Assembly: GCA_964579205.1 (NCBI GenBank)
Contig: CAZOFH010000004.1
Coordinates: 53,460-117,459 of the forward strand
Length of the DNA stretch: 64,000 bases
Direction of reading: 5' to 3'
From: UBA7867 sp964579205
Lineage (GTDB): Bacteria; Bacillota; Clostridia; Christensenellales; UBA1242
Position 1 is the first letter of the stretch; each line of letters begins with the position of its first letter. The position numbers and the translations under genes were made by a program. This document shows positions 44,832-54,169 of the stretch, in pieces. Under the pieces are notes generated by a model that had not been told where the DNA came from, made no database searches, and worked only from the letters and a program-made list of their open reading frames with translations.

Positions 44832-47270
44832 TTAGTTTGCGCTGAGCCCTGAGTATGAGCCTGCCGTGGTCTGTAGATAAATCTTTACCCCAGTGGTTTC
44901 GATACCGACAAACTCGATTACCAGCACATTGCTGCCTTGGCTAGCGTAATATGTCACACCTACTGCGACATTTGAGTTGCGCAGAGTGCCTTCGTTCTTT
45001 TCTATGTTAAACCAACCCGCGTTGTCGAATGAGAACGCTGTGATGACGTGTCCTTCTGGCGGCTGAAATGTGATAGTCGCCCTCTTTAGGTTTGTATCAG
45101 CACTATCATAAGCGGTGCAGGTCGTAGTGCTACCAGTAGTACTTTCTACCGAGTACCATTTCTCAAAACTTGCCGTCGCCTCAATGTTGGCAGTGTAGGT
45201 AGAAGTGCTGCTGACAGGGTTGCCATTAGGTCCATAAATCAAAGTGTTGTCGATGTAATATCCCTTAAAGTAGTAGCCCATTTTACTAGGTACGGTGATA
45301 TTAGGCATACTCTCGTTGTAGGTCAAGTTTACCGCAGTCGTCCCTTTATCGTCTGCCGTGCTAGCATTCAGTTTGAGGACTACAGTCACAGGTCTCCACA
45401 CGGCGTAGAGGTTGATAGTGCCCGCGCTCGTCGTGGTGAGGTTCTTTATGCTCTGCCCGTCTTGATAAGTCACTCCACCACTACTGGTCAGCGCCCACCC
45501 GAGGAAGTTGTACCCAGTGCGAGTGAAAGCATTCGTAGTCAAGTTTTTGTTTGTGTCATAAATGTGCGTGCTGGCAGACATCGTGCCACTACCGCCATTT
45601 GCGTTGTAATTTACTGTATATGTTATCGGCGTCCAGTTGGCGGTAATAGTCGCAGCGCCGTAGCAATTCGCAGGGATGGTCACCGTGGTATTAGATACCG
45701 AGAGGCTACTGCTCGAGCCGCTAGATGACCAACTAGATAGAGTGTATCCTGTGCGGGTCGGCAGTGTGATTGTCTTGGTCTGAGAGGCACTCGGCGAGAA
45801 TGTATACCCTGTAGATGTGCTACCGCCAGTGCCGCCATTTGAGTTGACTGTTATATTATAATATGCAGCAGTCCACTTTGCATATAGCGTAGTCGCCACA
45901 GTTAGGTCACTTGTCTTTGCACTACTACCACTCGAGTAATAATATCGCGTGCCGCTACCATTGGTGCCCGTGTAGTATCCGCCGAATGTGTATCCATTCT
46001 TGGTCGGTGGTGTAATGCTAGGCATCGCCGCACCACAGGTAGCCGTTACCAAGGTCGTGCCTGCCGTAGTGGCTGATTGATTGTTGAGAGTGACGGTCAC
46101 CCGTATGGTTGTCGCCTCCCACGAGGCATATAGGGTCATATCCCCTCCACTACTCAGATTGAGTGCTGCTTGGTCTGCATAAACCACCGACCCGCTGCTA
46201 CTAGTCGCCCAGCCCTTGAATTTGTAGTCCGTTCGCGTAAAAGTATTCGGGCTCAGCGTCTGCGAATGCCCGTGGAGGAAATATTGGCTATTCATCGTGC
46301 CACTCCCTCCGTTAGCATTGAATGTGACGGTATACCCAGTTGCCTCGTCATAATAGTTGGTCGCGGTAACCGTGCTGCCCGTGTCGATATTCTTGTAGAC
46401 GTGGCTCAGGTAAAGTATGGTCGTCGAATGCCCATAGTAATTATAAATTGGGCGGCTAGTACAATCGGCAGTGCTATTTGTAGAGAAAGTTTGATTGCAG
46501 TAACTACATTTATAGCCAGTGACATTACTGCTACAGGTACCGTTTTCATTACTAGAATCCTTTTTAACATTACAATGACTGCAGTACCACACATAAGTCG
46601 CAGGACAGGTGGTTTGGACTATTGTTCGCTCATCCATAACATTTTCACAAAGAGGACAGTAATATGTGGCATAAGTCTTTAATCTGCATTGCCCCCAACT
46701 ATAACTACCTGAACTAAGAATACTCGCAGGGTTGGTCGCTCCACAAGTTTCGCATTCCCAGTAATAATTACCTATACCGCCAGACTTTGATGATGCATAG
46801 TGCTGATAATACTCTCTTTCGGAAACCATTTCACCTTGTTCATGTGGATCCCCATATCTAGACCAACTATGAGTGCCCGATACCGCACGACAACTGTGCG
46901 AATAATAACTACCACTTGGCGAACTATAGCAAGTCCCGCTTGGGTTCATTGTAGTATAGTCATTAGGAGTTTCTGTGTGGCGCGAGTTGGTACATCTGTA
47001 GTGCATCGTACTCGATTCTATTGTATAAAAACTGTCACCATTTTTGTAATATGTCGTATCACTACTGAGGGCATGCGAAGCGTCGTTTTGCAGCGAAATG
47101 GTCGGGTACACAAAGTTGAAAATAGCGAATAGCGACACAAAAGTCACGAGTAGCGAGACCACGGTAATCAATATGGTTTTGACGACATAATTGGTGGCTT
47201 GACGCTGAGTGACATTCAGGTCATCATCCTCAAATTTTTCTACCTGCTTTGCCAATTTTTTGTCTTTCAT
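44832..47270 (-). CDS. anchored surface protein with CxxC zinc-ribbon-like head, five InlB-type repeats and a C-terminal module
   Basis: 812 residues from MKDKKLAKQV, preceded by GTGAGGGC; an ATG-less start four codons earlier is rejected. One membrane segment at about 30-52. Residues 60-300 are Cys-rich with knuckles CETCGA, CPLCEN, CSHCNV and CSYCNQ. Five InlB B-repeat (Listeria-Bacteroides) units follow (about 305-695), each with the F/Y-x-F-N-x-G-G start and GY-x-F-x-G(Y/W) centre and ending TLYA-x-W. The last 110 residues (WYSVESTTGSTTTC onward, to LQTTAGSYSGLSAN) are shared with the surface protein at the right edge. No LPxTG. Adhesion is inferred. Confidence 0.85.
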   Translation of the reverse strand: MKDKKLAKQVEKFEDDDLNVTQRQATNYVVKTILITVVSLLVTFVSLFAIFNFVYPTISLQNDASHALSSDTTYYKNGDSFYTIESSTMHYRCTNSRHTETPNDYTTMNPSGTCYSSPSGSYYSHSCRAVSGTHSWSRYGDPHEQGEMVSEREYYQHYASSKSGGIGNYYWECETCGATNPASILSSGSYSWGQCRLKTYATYYCPLCENVMDERTIVQTTCPATYVWYCSHCNVKKDSSNENGTCSSNVTGYKCSYCNQTFSTNSTADCTSRPIYNYYGHSTTILYLSHVYKNIDTGSTVTATNYYDEATGYTVTFNANGGSGTMNSQYFLHGHSQTLSPNTFTRTDYKFKGWATSSSGSVVYADQAALNLSSGGDMTLYASWEATTIRVTVTLNNQSATTAGTTLVTATCGAAMPSITPPTKNGYTFGGYYTGTNGSGTRYYYSSGSSAKTSDLTVATTLYAKWTAAYYNITVNSNGGTGGSTSTGYTFSPSASQTKTITLPTRTGYTLSSWSSSGSSSSLSVSNTTVTIPANCYGAATITANWTPITYTVNYNANGGSGTMSASTHIYDTNKNLTTNAFTRTGYNFLGWALTSSGGVTYQDGQSIKNLTTTSAGTINLYAVWRPVTVVLKLNASTADDKGTTAVNLTYNESMPNITVPSKMGYYFKGYYIDNTLIYGPNGNPVSSTSTYTANIEATASFEKWYSVESTTGSTTTCTAYDSADTNLKRATITFQPPEGHVITAFSFDNAGWFNIEKNEGTLRNSNVAVGVTYYASQGSNVLVIEFVGIETTGVKIYLQTTAGSYSGLSAN

Positions 47271-47498
47271 TTTCGCCCTCACTATTTTTGTTTTATTGGG
47301 GTTGCCAACTTAGCGAATTTGCCTCACCCCCAAAAAAGTTGAATATTCTATTCAAACTCTTGCCCATTAATATTATTTTAACTATTTTTGTCGAAATTAT
47401 CAACTAATTTGAGGCAGTTTTTGAGATTTTTTTGATTTTTTTGGCAAATTTTACCCATACTCCCCCACCTTTTTACCCAAATATCGCAAAATCAGGGG

Positions 47499-47527
47499 TT
47501 GACAACGCGCGCCAAATATGTTATAAT
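47499..47527 (+). promoter_or_regulatory. consensus sigma-A promoter
   Basis: TTGACA, 17-bp spacer, TATAAT, exact consensus, about 25 bp upstream of the first of two small membrane-protein genes. Confidence 0.92.
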
Positions 47528-47552
47528 CACTCAAATGTTTGAGGAGTAGGTT

Positions 47553-48035
47553 ATGATTTTTTCCACAGAATATCGCCAGCCAGAATGCGATGAGGAATTG
47601 GCTGAGGACGCAGAGGTAGTCACCCGCGTGCATTATTATCAAGACGAGAGAGGGATACTGCACAATTTTGTTAGCCCCGCCCTCGACCAGTCGAAGGATG
47701 CCGCAGATAGCGTCTCGAGCGAGGCGCAGACGCTCATTATGCAGGCGAATGGCGGCTCAAAGGTTAGCCTAGCACTCGCGGCTTGCTCATTGCTGACTAG
47801 TACCACCCTAGTAGCACAGGCTGCGCTCGGGCTCGGGCTGAATGCCTTTGACTTTGCCCTCTCTGGCATTATGCTGAGCGCGACCGCTGTGGCAGCATTT
47901 AGGGCTCGCAAAAAGTATCTTTGTGCTGAGTATATGAGCCTCGAGGCAGAGAATTATCACAAATACTATACAGCATTAGTCGAGCAGGAGTATCAGCGCA
48001 CACAGGCACACGACTCTCAACTGATGTTTAGATAG
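47553..48035 (+). CDS. small two-helix membrane protein, unknown (first of a pair)
   Basis: 160 residues; GAGGAG upstream of the ATG. The polar N-terminal 70 residues (acidic ECDEELAEDAE, then HYYQDERGILHNFV) precede a membrane hairpin (about 72-92 and 97-115) and a charged helical tail of about 45 residues (YMSLEAENYHKYYTALVEQEYQR). No known motif. The next gene follows after 10 bp and has the same plan, so the two are likely partners or diverged duplicates. Confidence 0.75.
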   Translation: MIFSTEYRQPECDEELAEDAEVVTRVHYYQDERGILHNFVSPALDQSKDAADSVSSEAQTLIMQANGGSKVSLALAACSLLTSTTLVAQAALGLGLNAFDFALSGIMLSATAVAAFRARKKYLCAEYMSLEAENYHKYYTALVEQEYQRTQAHDSQLMFR

Positions 48036-48045
48036 GAGGCAAAAG

Positions 48046-48477
48046 ATGAGCGAAAACAACGACAGCGAGTACTGGGGCTACAAGACATTTCACCTACTGC
48101 AGCCCAACGACGAGTACATTCATATCTATGAGACGGATAGCCGCGAGCACAACGAAGATTTGCTCAACTATGCAGAGCAGTCTTTCGCCATCGAGCAAGA
48201 ACTTTTGGCTGGCGCGATTTTCGACTCTGAGCGCAGGCATTACACTTGGGGCTGCTGTATGGGCGCGGCTCTCGCAATCCCTAGTTTCTTGTGCCTAATG
48301 TACGACCTCCCCGGCATCATCACCGCAGTGGGTATCGGCGTCGGCGCAGGCTTTTTGGTCAAGGTTCTACAGGAGAAACTCACTCGCAAGCAACTGCAAG
48401 AGGCTCTCGACGAGGTCTACTCTGAGCAAGACCGCCTCGCCGAAACTCGCAAACTCGTCTGCCAACAGCGCCGCTGA
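48046..48477 (+). CDS. small two-helix membrane protein, unknown (second of a pair)
   Basis: 143 residues; AGGAGGC upstream of the ATG. Same plan as its neighbour: acidic soluble N-terminus with HLLQPNDEYIHIYETD, a helix, a hydrophobic hairpin at about 66-105 (CCMGAALAIPSFLCLMYD, GIITAVGIGVGAGFLV) and a charged helical C-terminus (QEKLTRKQLQEALDEVYSEQ). No family recognised. Ends the two-gene operon; a terminator follows after about 100 bp. Confidence 0.75.
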   Translation: MSENNDSEYWGYKTFHLLQPNDEYIHIYETDSREHNEDLLNYAEQSFAIEQELLAGAIFDSERRHYTWGCCMGAALAIPSFLCLMYDLPGIITAVGIGVGAGFLVKVLQEKLTRKQLQEALDEVYSEQDRLAETRKLVCQQRR

Positions 48478-48580
48478 CGCCCCCGCCACCGCCCATAACG
48501 CAAAATGCGCAAAATCACAGATGCTGCCCCCCGCCCTCTTTTTTCCCTCTTTTGGGGTGGTGGGAGCAGCAATATATCAC

Positions 48581-48604
48581 AAAGCCCTCACCCGCGGGGG
48601 CTTT
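48581..48604 (+). terminator. intrinsic terminator
   Basis: AAAGCCC ... GGGCTTT with a 10-nt GC-rich loop, followed by TTTT. Confidence 0.75.
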
Positions 48605-48629
48605 TTTTGATGTATTGAGCGGGAATATA

Positions 48630-48658
48630 TTGACTAATCGGCGAGATTGGCTTATAAT
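48630..48658 (+). promoter_or_regulatory. promoter of the U32 operon, abutting the start codon
   Basis: TTGACT, 17-bp spacer, TATAAT. The -10 box ends only 6 bp before an ATG, so the predicted transcript starts at or next to the start codon. Confidence 0.75.
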
Positions 48659-48664
48659 AAGAAT

Positions 48665-51061
48665 ATGATGAAAAATGATTTGGATAAAAATAATATAATT
48701 GATACTACTATAGACGACGGCGCGGCGGATATCGCCGCTACCTTAGCAGGGGCGCAGAGCGCGGACGACGCGGACGCAAGAGGACAGGCAGGTAAAACAG
48801 GGGCCCACAAGACGGGCGCGGCTAACGCCCGCGAGACTGGGGCGCAAATTCGCAGACAAAAGCCTGAATTGCTGGCACCGAGCGGCGACTGGGATAGTTT
48901 TTTGGCGGCGATAAACAACGGCGCAGACGCGATATATCTAGGATTGGGGGATTTTAATGCGCGGGCGAAATCCACCTATTTTAACACGCAGAATATTCGC
49001 GAGACTGTCCGCTATGCGCATTTGCGTGGGGTCAAAATCTATGTCACTATCAACACACTGGTGAGCGACGAGGAGATGCCCAATTTTATCCGTCTAGTCG
49101 AGGCGTGTATAGAGGCACGCGTGGACGCCTACATTGTCCAAGATTTTGGCTGTGCTACCGTGCTAAAGGCGATGTTTCCTAATATCGAGTTGCACGCGAG
49201 CACGCAGATGGGCATTCACAATGTTTTTGGTGCCAGAGTGGCTCGCGACCTAGGGTTTAGCCGTGTGGTTTTGTCGCGCGAAGCCAAGTTGGCTGACATT
49301 ATCGAGATTGCGCGGCTGGGTATCGAGATAGAATTTTTTGTGCAGGGTGCGCTGTGTGTGGCATTTAGTGGGAACTGCTATTTTAGCGCGCTCGCCCACG
49401 GGATGAGCGGCAATCGTGGCAAATGTCTGCAACTGTGCCGCCTCCCCTATTCGGCGAGTATTGACGGGCAAGAGGTCGGCTCGGGCTATCTCTTGTCCGC
49501 TCGCGACCTATGTATGATAGACGAACTCAATCGGCTGATAGACAGCGGGGTGATTAGTTTCAAAATCGAGGGACGTTTGCGACGCGCGGGCTATGTTGCC
49601 CAAGCAGTACATACCTACAGGCAGGCGCTGGATGCTATTAGCGACCACCGCGACATTGACCACAAGGCAGAAATCCGCAATCTGCGTCAAGTCTTCAGCC
49701 GTGGCGACTTTAATTATCACGCGTATCTAGATGCTGGCGTGCCTGACGATGTCATCAACCCGCTCAACCAAAACCATTTGGGGCTAAAAATCGGCGATGT
49801 GGTGTCGGTCGAGCGCTTTAAGGACTTATTCAAAATCGGCATCCGCACCACCCACCCACTTCGCGCGGGCGACGGGCTAAAGTTTTGTGACAAGACAGGT
49901 GCCGAGGTGGACAGTCTCGGGGTCGGTAATGTCCAAAAACAGGGCAACACGCACTTTATTTTTACCAAGCACAGGCTCAGCACCGCACTGGATGTCTATC
50001 TGACTCTCAATAGCAGCCTCGAGGACGCCGTGCTTCGCAACACACGCCGAGTGCGTATTAATGTGGCTTTTGAGGCGCAAGAGAACCACCCTATCCGCGT
50101 CACTGCACGCACAGTTTCGGGCGAAAAAGTAACAGTGACGGTCACGAGCGACTATATTTGCCAACCTGCCAAGACTGCACCTACCCAAGAGGCAGAAATT
50201 CGCGATATTTTCGGCAATCTGAATGCGGAGATTTGGGCAGTGGACTTTGACAAAATCGCTATCGGGGCGGTCTTTATCCCAAAATCCGCGCTCAAAGAGG
50301 CTCGCAGGGTGCTGGACGCACAACTCTCTGACGAGATTTTGGCTCAATACGAGCAGCGGCAGGCAGGCATTCGCAAGGTCTGCACGTTAGACAGCATCAC
50401 CACCCCGCCGATGCCGCAGCCGCAATATGACAGCATCACCGTCATCAACGAAAAGAGCGATTGCGACGCGCTGAATGTAGGCGAAAACGACCTAATCATA
50501 CTCGCGCCGATGGACTATTCTGAGCAAAATGTCCGCACTTTTTGGGACAAGGTGAGCAGACTCACCCAGCATATCGGACTAGCGCTACCTACCATTGCGA
50601 ACGGACAAGACTGCGCAAAACTCAAAAATCTCATCGACATACTGCCCGCTACTACCCCGCTACTCGTCGAGAACGCGTACGGGCTAAGTTTGGGCTCGGC
50701 ACACCCGCTCATCGCTGGTACCGGTATGAATATTTACAACTCGTACACGGTCGCTGCACTGCAAAAACTGGGCGTCGGGCATTTTGTGTGGAGCAAAGAA
50801 GTGCCTAGCCCCCATTCGGAGGCATACCAATTTGCTTTCGGCAGGCAGACGCTGATGCATTTTGCGCACTGCCCTTTCAAAACACTGTGGCAAAACACCT
50901 GCACAAATTGCCATTTTGCCGAAAATCTGACTTTTCGAGGACAGGACAGCAGAGAGTATCGCATTTTGCGCCACAAGATAACGCAGTGCTACTTTACCCT
51001 GCTCGCGGAAAACGCGACAAAAAAGGAAAAAATTGATAGAAAATACATTGATTTGAGGTAA
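48665..51061 (+). CDS. U32 family peptidase/hydroxylase-like protein (YhbU/RlhA type)
   Basis: 798 residues from the ATG at the predicted transcription start; a TTG further up lies in the promoter. The first 60 residues are a low-complexity Ala/Gly/Asp extension. The U32 core starts at KPELLAPSGDWDSF; the family signature EFFVQGALCVAFSGNCYFSA is near residue 225 and GNRGKCLQLC follows. The C-terminal Cys set HFAHCPFKTLWQNTCTNC (about 740) matches the iron-sulphur ligands of RlhA/TrhP-like proteins, which hydroxylate rRNA or tRNA. First gene of an operon with mscS; its AGG-TAA end supplies the next ribosome-binding site. Confidence 0.88.
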   Translation: MMKNDLDKNNIIDTTIDDGAADIAATLAGAQSADDADARGQAGKTGAHKTGAANARETGAQIRRQKPELLAPSGDWDSFLAAINNGADAIYLGLGDFNARAKSTYFNTQNIRETVRYAHLRGVKIYVTINTLVSDEEMPNFIRLVEACIEARVDAYIVQDFGCATVLKAMFPNIELHASTQMGIHNVFGARVARDLGFSRVVLSREAKLADIIEIARLGIEIEFFVQGALCVAFSGNCYFSALAHGMSGNRGKCLQLCRLPYSASIDGQEVGSGYLLSARDLCMIDELNRLIDSGVISFKIEGRLRRAGYVAQAVHTYRQALDAISDHRDIDHKAEIRNLRQVFSRGDFNYHAYLDAGVPDDVINPLNQNHLGLKIGDVVSVERFKDLFKIGIRTTHPLRAGDGLKFCDKTGAEVDSLGVGNVQKQGNTHFIFTKHRLSTALDVYLTLNSSLEDAVLRNTRRVRINVAFEAQENHPIRVTARTVSGEKVTVTVTSDYICQPAKTAPTQEAEIRDIFGNLNAEIWAVDFDKIAIGAVFIPKSALKEARRVLDAQLSDEILAQYEQRQAGIRKVCTLDSITTPPMPQPQYDSITVINEKSDCDALNVGENDLIILAPMDYSEQNVRTFWDKVSRLTQHIGLALPTIANGQDCAKLKNLIDILPATTPLLVENAYGLSLGSAHPLIAGTGMNIYNSYTVAALQKLGVGHFVWSKEVPSPHSEAYQFAFGRQTLMHFAHCPFKTLWQNTCTNCHFAENLTFRGQDSREYRILRHKITQCYFTLLAENATKKEKIDRKYIDLR

Positions 51062-51065
51062 AAAT

Positions 51066-52241
51066 ATGGATTGGAATGCTGTTTGGGGCGCTATTCAAGA
51101 TTTTATCATCAATAGCGGTCCCAAAATACTAATGGCGATAGTTGCCTTTATTTTAGGCATAATTATCGTCAAAATCATCATAAAATTGATAAATGTCTGG
51201 CTCAAACGCTCGCGTCTCGAGCCGACTACTCGCGGGTTCCTCAATTCCGCGATAAAAATCATCCTTTATGCGGTGCTAGTGCTCATCATTCTCCAAATCC
51301 TCGGTGTGCCGCTCACAGGGCTAACAGCAGTGGTGACCACCGCGGGTGTGGCTATCGCGCTCGCGCTCAAGGACAGTTTGTCAAATGTGGCGTACGGAAT
51401 GATTTTGGTATCGACCAAACCTTTTAAACAGGGCGATTATGTCAAAATCGGCGCGGTCGAGGGTACGGTACGCTCTATCGAGATAATGGCGACTGAGATA
51501 ATTACCATTGACAACAAACTCATCACTATCCCAAATCACATTGTCTACAGCGACGCTATGATAAATTATTCTGCGCTCAAAAAACGCCGTATGGATATGT
51601 ATTTTACCGTGGCGTACAATTCGGACATTGAGAAAATCCGCAAAATTATGCTAGCAGTTTGCCACAGCAATGGCTACATCCTCACCTCACCTGCGCCAGA
51701 GGTGCACATTCACTCGTACGACGGCAACAATATGCGCATCTTTATGTTCTGCTGGTCGGTCGGCAAGTATTGGGACGTATACTATTATCTAATGGACAAC
51801 GTGTACAACGAACTCGCGCGCAATGGCATCGCGGTCAACCCCGACCGTATGGAGGTGCGTATGTGCGATGAAAAAGAGGATATCAAGTTTATCAAAAAGC
51901 CTTTGCCAAAGCGCGTCGAGCCAAAACCTATCGAGACAGAAGAATTTAACCTATTCGACATAGAGACCTTCAGCGATTTGGGCGACAAAATCAAAAAGCA
52001 AAAACTCAAGCGTCTCAAAAAGCAAAAAGCGCAGATTGAGAGCGAACTCGGAGAAATCGAAAAGACTCTGCCCGCAGCGAAAATCCGCCGCCTAATCGAG
52101 ACGAATTCAATTATGCTCAAAAAACACTCCCTCACCCTGCGCAAAACAACTGTCAAAACCTTATTTACTCAGCAATCAAACGACAATAAAGAACAGAAAA
52201 AGACAAAAAAGGCAAAAAGCAAAAAAATAAATAAGGAGTAA
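51066..52241 (+). CDS. MscS family mechanosensitive channel
   Basis: 391 residues. Three N-terminal membrane helices (about 13-38, 58-80, 83-105). The third is the Gly/Ala-rich pore helix GLTAVVTTAGVAIALALKDS, followed by the beta domain (FKQGDYVKIGAVEGTVRSIE) and the mixed C-terminal cage domain ending near residue 275. An additional tail of about 110 residues is very Lys-rich (KKQKLKRLKKQKAQIE, and KKTKKAKSKKINKE at the end), likely coiled coil or RNA/lipid binding. Osmotic safety valve. Translationally coupled to the U32 gene. Confidence 0.92.
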   Translation: MDWNAVWGAIQDFIINSGPKILMAIVAFILGIIIVKIIIKLINVWLKRSRLEPTTRGFLNSAIKIILYAVLVLIILQILGVPLTGLTAVVTTAGVAIALALKDSLSNVAYGMILVSTKPFKQGDYVKIGAVEGTVRSIEIMATEIITIDNKLITIPNHIVYSDAMINYSALKKRRMDMYFTVAYNSDIEKIRKIMLAVCHSNGYILTSPAPEVHIHSYDGNNMRIFMFCWSVGKYWDVYYYLMDNVYNELARNGIAVNPDRMEVRMCDEKEDIKFIKKPLPKRVEPKPIETEEFNLFDIETFSDLGDKIKKQKLKRLKKQKAQIESELGEIEKTLPAAKIRRLIETNSIMLKKHSLTLRKTTVKTLFTQQSNDNKEQKKTKKAKSKKINKE

Positions 52242-52243
52242 TT

Positions 52244-52897
52244 ATGGCTAGTAGCGTAATTCACTGGGCTATCGCGAATGTATATCTGCAGTCGCAGCCG
52301 CAAGCAAATCGAGAGGAATTTAAGGCGGGGGTCGCCGAGCCCGACATTGCGGCATACCTGCAGGGCGACCAAAAGAAGGCACTCTCCCACTACACCGACC
52401 TAGAGCCACGGCAACAGGAAACGGCGCAAAATGGCGATTTTTGCTTTCGCACAATGTGCCGCACAAAAGTCAATCTATACAGATTTTTGCGCGAAAACGA
52501 CCTAGGCGAAAATGATTTTTTGTGGGGTTACTTTTGTCACCTTGTCGGCGACTACTACTTTTTCAATTACTTTATCGACCCAAAATTTTTTGACGACGAC
52601 CGACACAAATTCCGCTTTATTTACAGCGATTATGACCGTGTGGCGCGCCCCGTCGAGGAGCGCTACAACATAGCGAACATCGACAACCCGTGGGCGGATT
52701 TGCACCGCGACGGCGAGCCTCAGTACTTTACACTCGAGGCACTATTTGACTTTATCGACCGCGTCGGAAGCATTGACCTAAACAAACTGCGGACGGCGAT
52801 TTTGAATTCTAGCGATGAGGCGTGGCGGAGCGAAATCGAGCATTTTTACACCGAGCAACAGCCCGCCACTATCCGCTTTCCCCTGCCGAGGCTGTGA
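52244..52897 (+). CDS. zinc-dependent phospholipase C-like / HD-type hydrolase, putative
   Basis: 217 residues. The pattern ASSVIHWAIAN at the start (His near residue 7), KAGVAEPDIAAY (Asp about 36), SHYTD (His about 48) and GYFCHLVGDYYF (His and Asp about 94-98) matches the spaced His/Asp metal ligands of zinc-dependent phospholipase C-like proteins of Clostridia. Substrate unknown. No signal peptide. Its ATAAGGAG ribosome-binding site lies in the end of mscS; last gene of the operon. Confidence 0.7.
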   Translation: MASSVIHWAIANVYLQSQPQANREEFKAGVAEPDIAAYLQGDQKKALSHYTDLEPRQQETAQNGDFCFRTMCRTKVNLYRFLRENDLGENDFLWGYFCHLVGDYYFFNYFIDPKFFDDDRHKFRFIYSDYDRVARPVEERYNIANIDNPWADLHRDGEPQYFTLEALFDFIDRVGSIDLNKLRTAILNSSDEAWRSEIEHFYTEQQPATIRFPLPRL

Positions 52898-52951
52898 CTC
52901 ACACCTACATTGCTATCAAATTGCGTCACTACTATACTAGATAGCCCCAAT

Positions 52952-52981
52952 AAAAAAGCCTGCTAATGTAGCAGGTTTTTT
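52952..52981. terminator. bidirectional terminator
   Basis: AAAAAAGCCTGCTA-atg-TAGCAGG-TTTTTT between convergent genes. Confidence 0.88.
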
Positions 52982-53044
52982 GTTATTCCCTCGAGCATAT
53001 ATTCAAGATTTTTCTCAAGGCAGAGCAATCCAAGACAAGCGGCT

Positions 53045-54070
53045 TTACCACCTATTGTCCACTTTCTCAGCGAACCCCAAGAGGTTGTTTATCTCCAACT
53101 TTTGCCCGTTATCCAGCACCACCCATCCGTCAAAGCGCCCGAAGACCTGATGCTGCGTACTCTTGATAATGAGGGCGTTTGCATTCGAGTGACGATCCAA
53201 AATCGGGCGGAATTTGAGGCTCAGGCGGTCGTCATTCGAGGCGAACTGCCACTCCTCCAAAAAGGCGAGTTTTTTGCCGTCCTGAGGGATTGCGAATGCC
53301 ACGCGGTCGATTTTGTGCGCAATTCCGTCATAAAAGAGCATATTTTCGCTCGCTTTTGAGGTGTCGCCAAAACCGTAACCTAGGTTAAACCCAAAGACCT
53401 TGCCATCCACCAGCCCGCACGCGCTCGACCAATACCACGTATTTTGGTACGTCCACACGCCGCGCCCCCAGTCGAGAATAGCGAAAGTGTCATCGTCAAA
53501 GGTAATCTGCTCATCACCTATCAAAGCAAAGCCCTTGGCTCTAAAGCCGACGATTTTTTGGTTGTAATAAAAGTGCTTGCTTTTGGCGAATGGCGTGGCG
53601 ATTACCATACTCTCTTTCGGTTCATCATACAGCACAAACTCTGCGTAAAAGTCCTTTTTGCCGTCAAATTTTTGCATCTTGGCACGCAGAGTGCGCTCGC
53701 CGTGATTGTTGCGGAAATAAAAGTCCACGCGCTTGTTTTTGAACTTGGTATCCCCTGTCACCGAAGTATTGGGTAAATTGGTTTTGCCGCGCGGCATAAA
53801 GGTCATCGGGCTGGTCGTCTTTTCCGTTTTGTTGTCAAAGTCGATAAAACTCGCCGAAATCATCCCCATATAACTATTATCAGCCACAGTGAGCGCGATA
53901 GCATATTTTTGATTGTAAATCAAGTAATAATCCCACTCCTTGATGCGGAGTTTGTTTGCCTTGATAGCATTTCTGTCGTACTGAAAAAGCATCTTTTTGG
54001 CATAGCCCGCCTCAGCGATATTGCCGTATTCATCCAATAGCGGCACGCGCGTCGTTATTTCATTATTCAT
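53045..54070 (-). CDS. DUF2804 domain protein
   Basis: 341 residues, all one DUF2804 domain (a large beta-rich fold related to lipocalin-like/hydroxyneurosporene-synthase-type CrtC folds). Markers: FAILDWGRGVWTYQNTWYW in the middle and FGFNLGYGFGD, both family hallmarks, plus GRFDGWVVLD near the end. No signal peptide. Biochemical role not established. GGGGAG upstream of the ATG. Isolated gene. Confidence 0.85.
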   Translation of the reverse strand: MNNEITTRVPLLDEYGNIAEAGYAKKMLFQYDRNAIKANKLRIKEWDYYLIYNQKYAIALTVADNSYMGMISASFIDFDNKTEKTTSPMTFMPRGKTNLPNTSVTGDTKFKNKRVDFYFRNNHGERTLRAKMQKFDGKKDFYAEFVLYDEPKESMVIATPFAKSKHFYYNQKIVGFRAKGFALIGDEQITFDDDTFAILDWGRGVWTYQNTWYWSSACGLVDGKVFGFNLGYGFGDTSKASENMLFYDGIAHKIDRVAFAIPQDGKKLAFLEEWQFASNDDRLSLKFRPILDRHSNANALIIKSTQHQVFGRFDGWVVLDNGQKLEINNLLGFAEKVDNRW

Positions 54071-54143
54071 ATTTTTCTCCCCTATTCTTATACTTTAATA
54101 TACCACGAAATTTAATTTTTACAAAACAAAATCAACAAAAAAA

Positions 54144-54162
54144 GGAGATTTTGCCCATCTCC
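54144..54162 (-). terminator. intrinsic terminator, minus strand
   Basis: Minus strand GGAGAT-gggcaaa-ATCTCC followed by TTTTTTTG, closing the yqfD-ybeY-cdd-like operon. Confidence 0.8.
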
Positions 54163-54169
54163 GCCCAAA

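Noticed and set aside
47451..47663. Minus-strand frame of 70 residues
   Set aside because: It covers the consensus promoter and the 5' end of the plus-strand membrane-protein gene.
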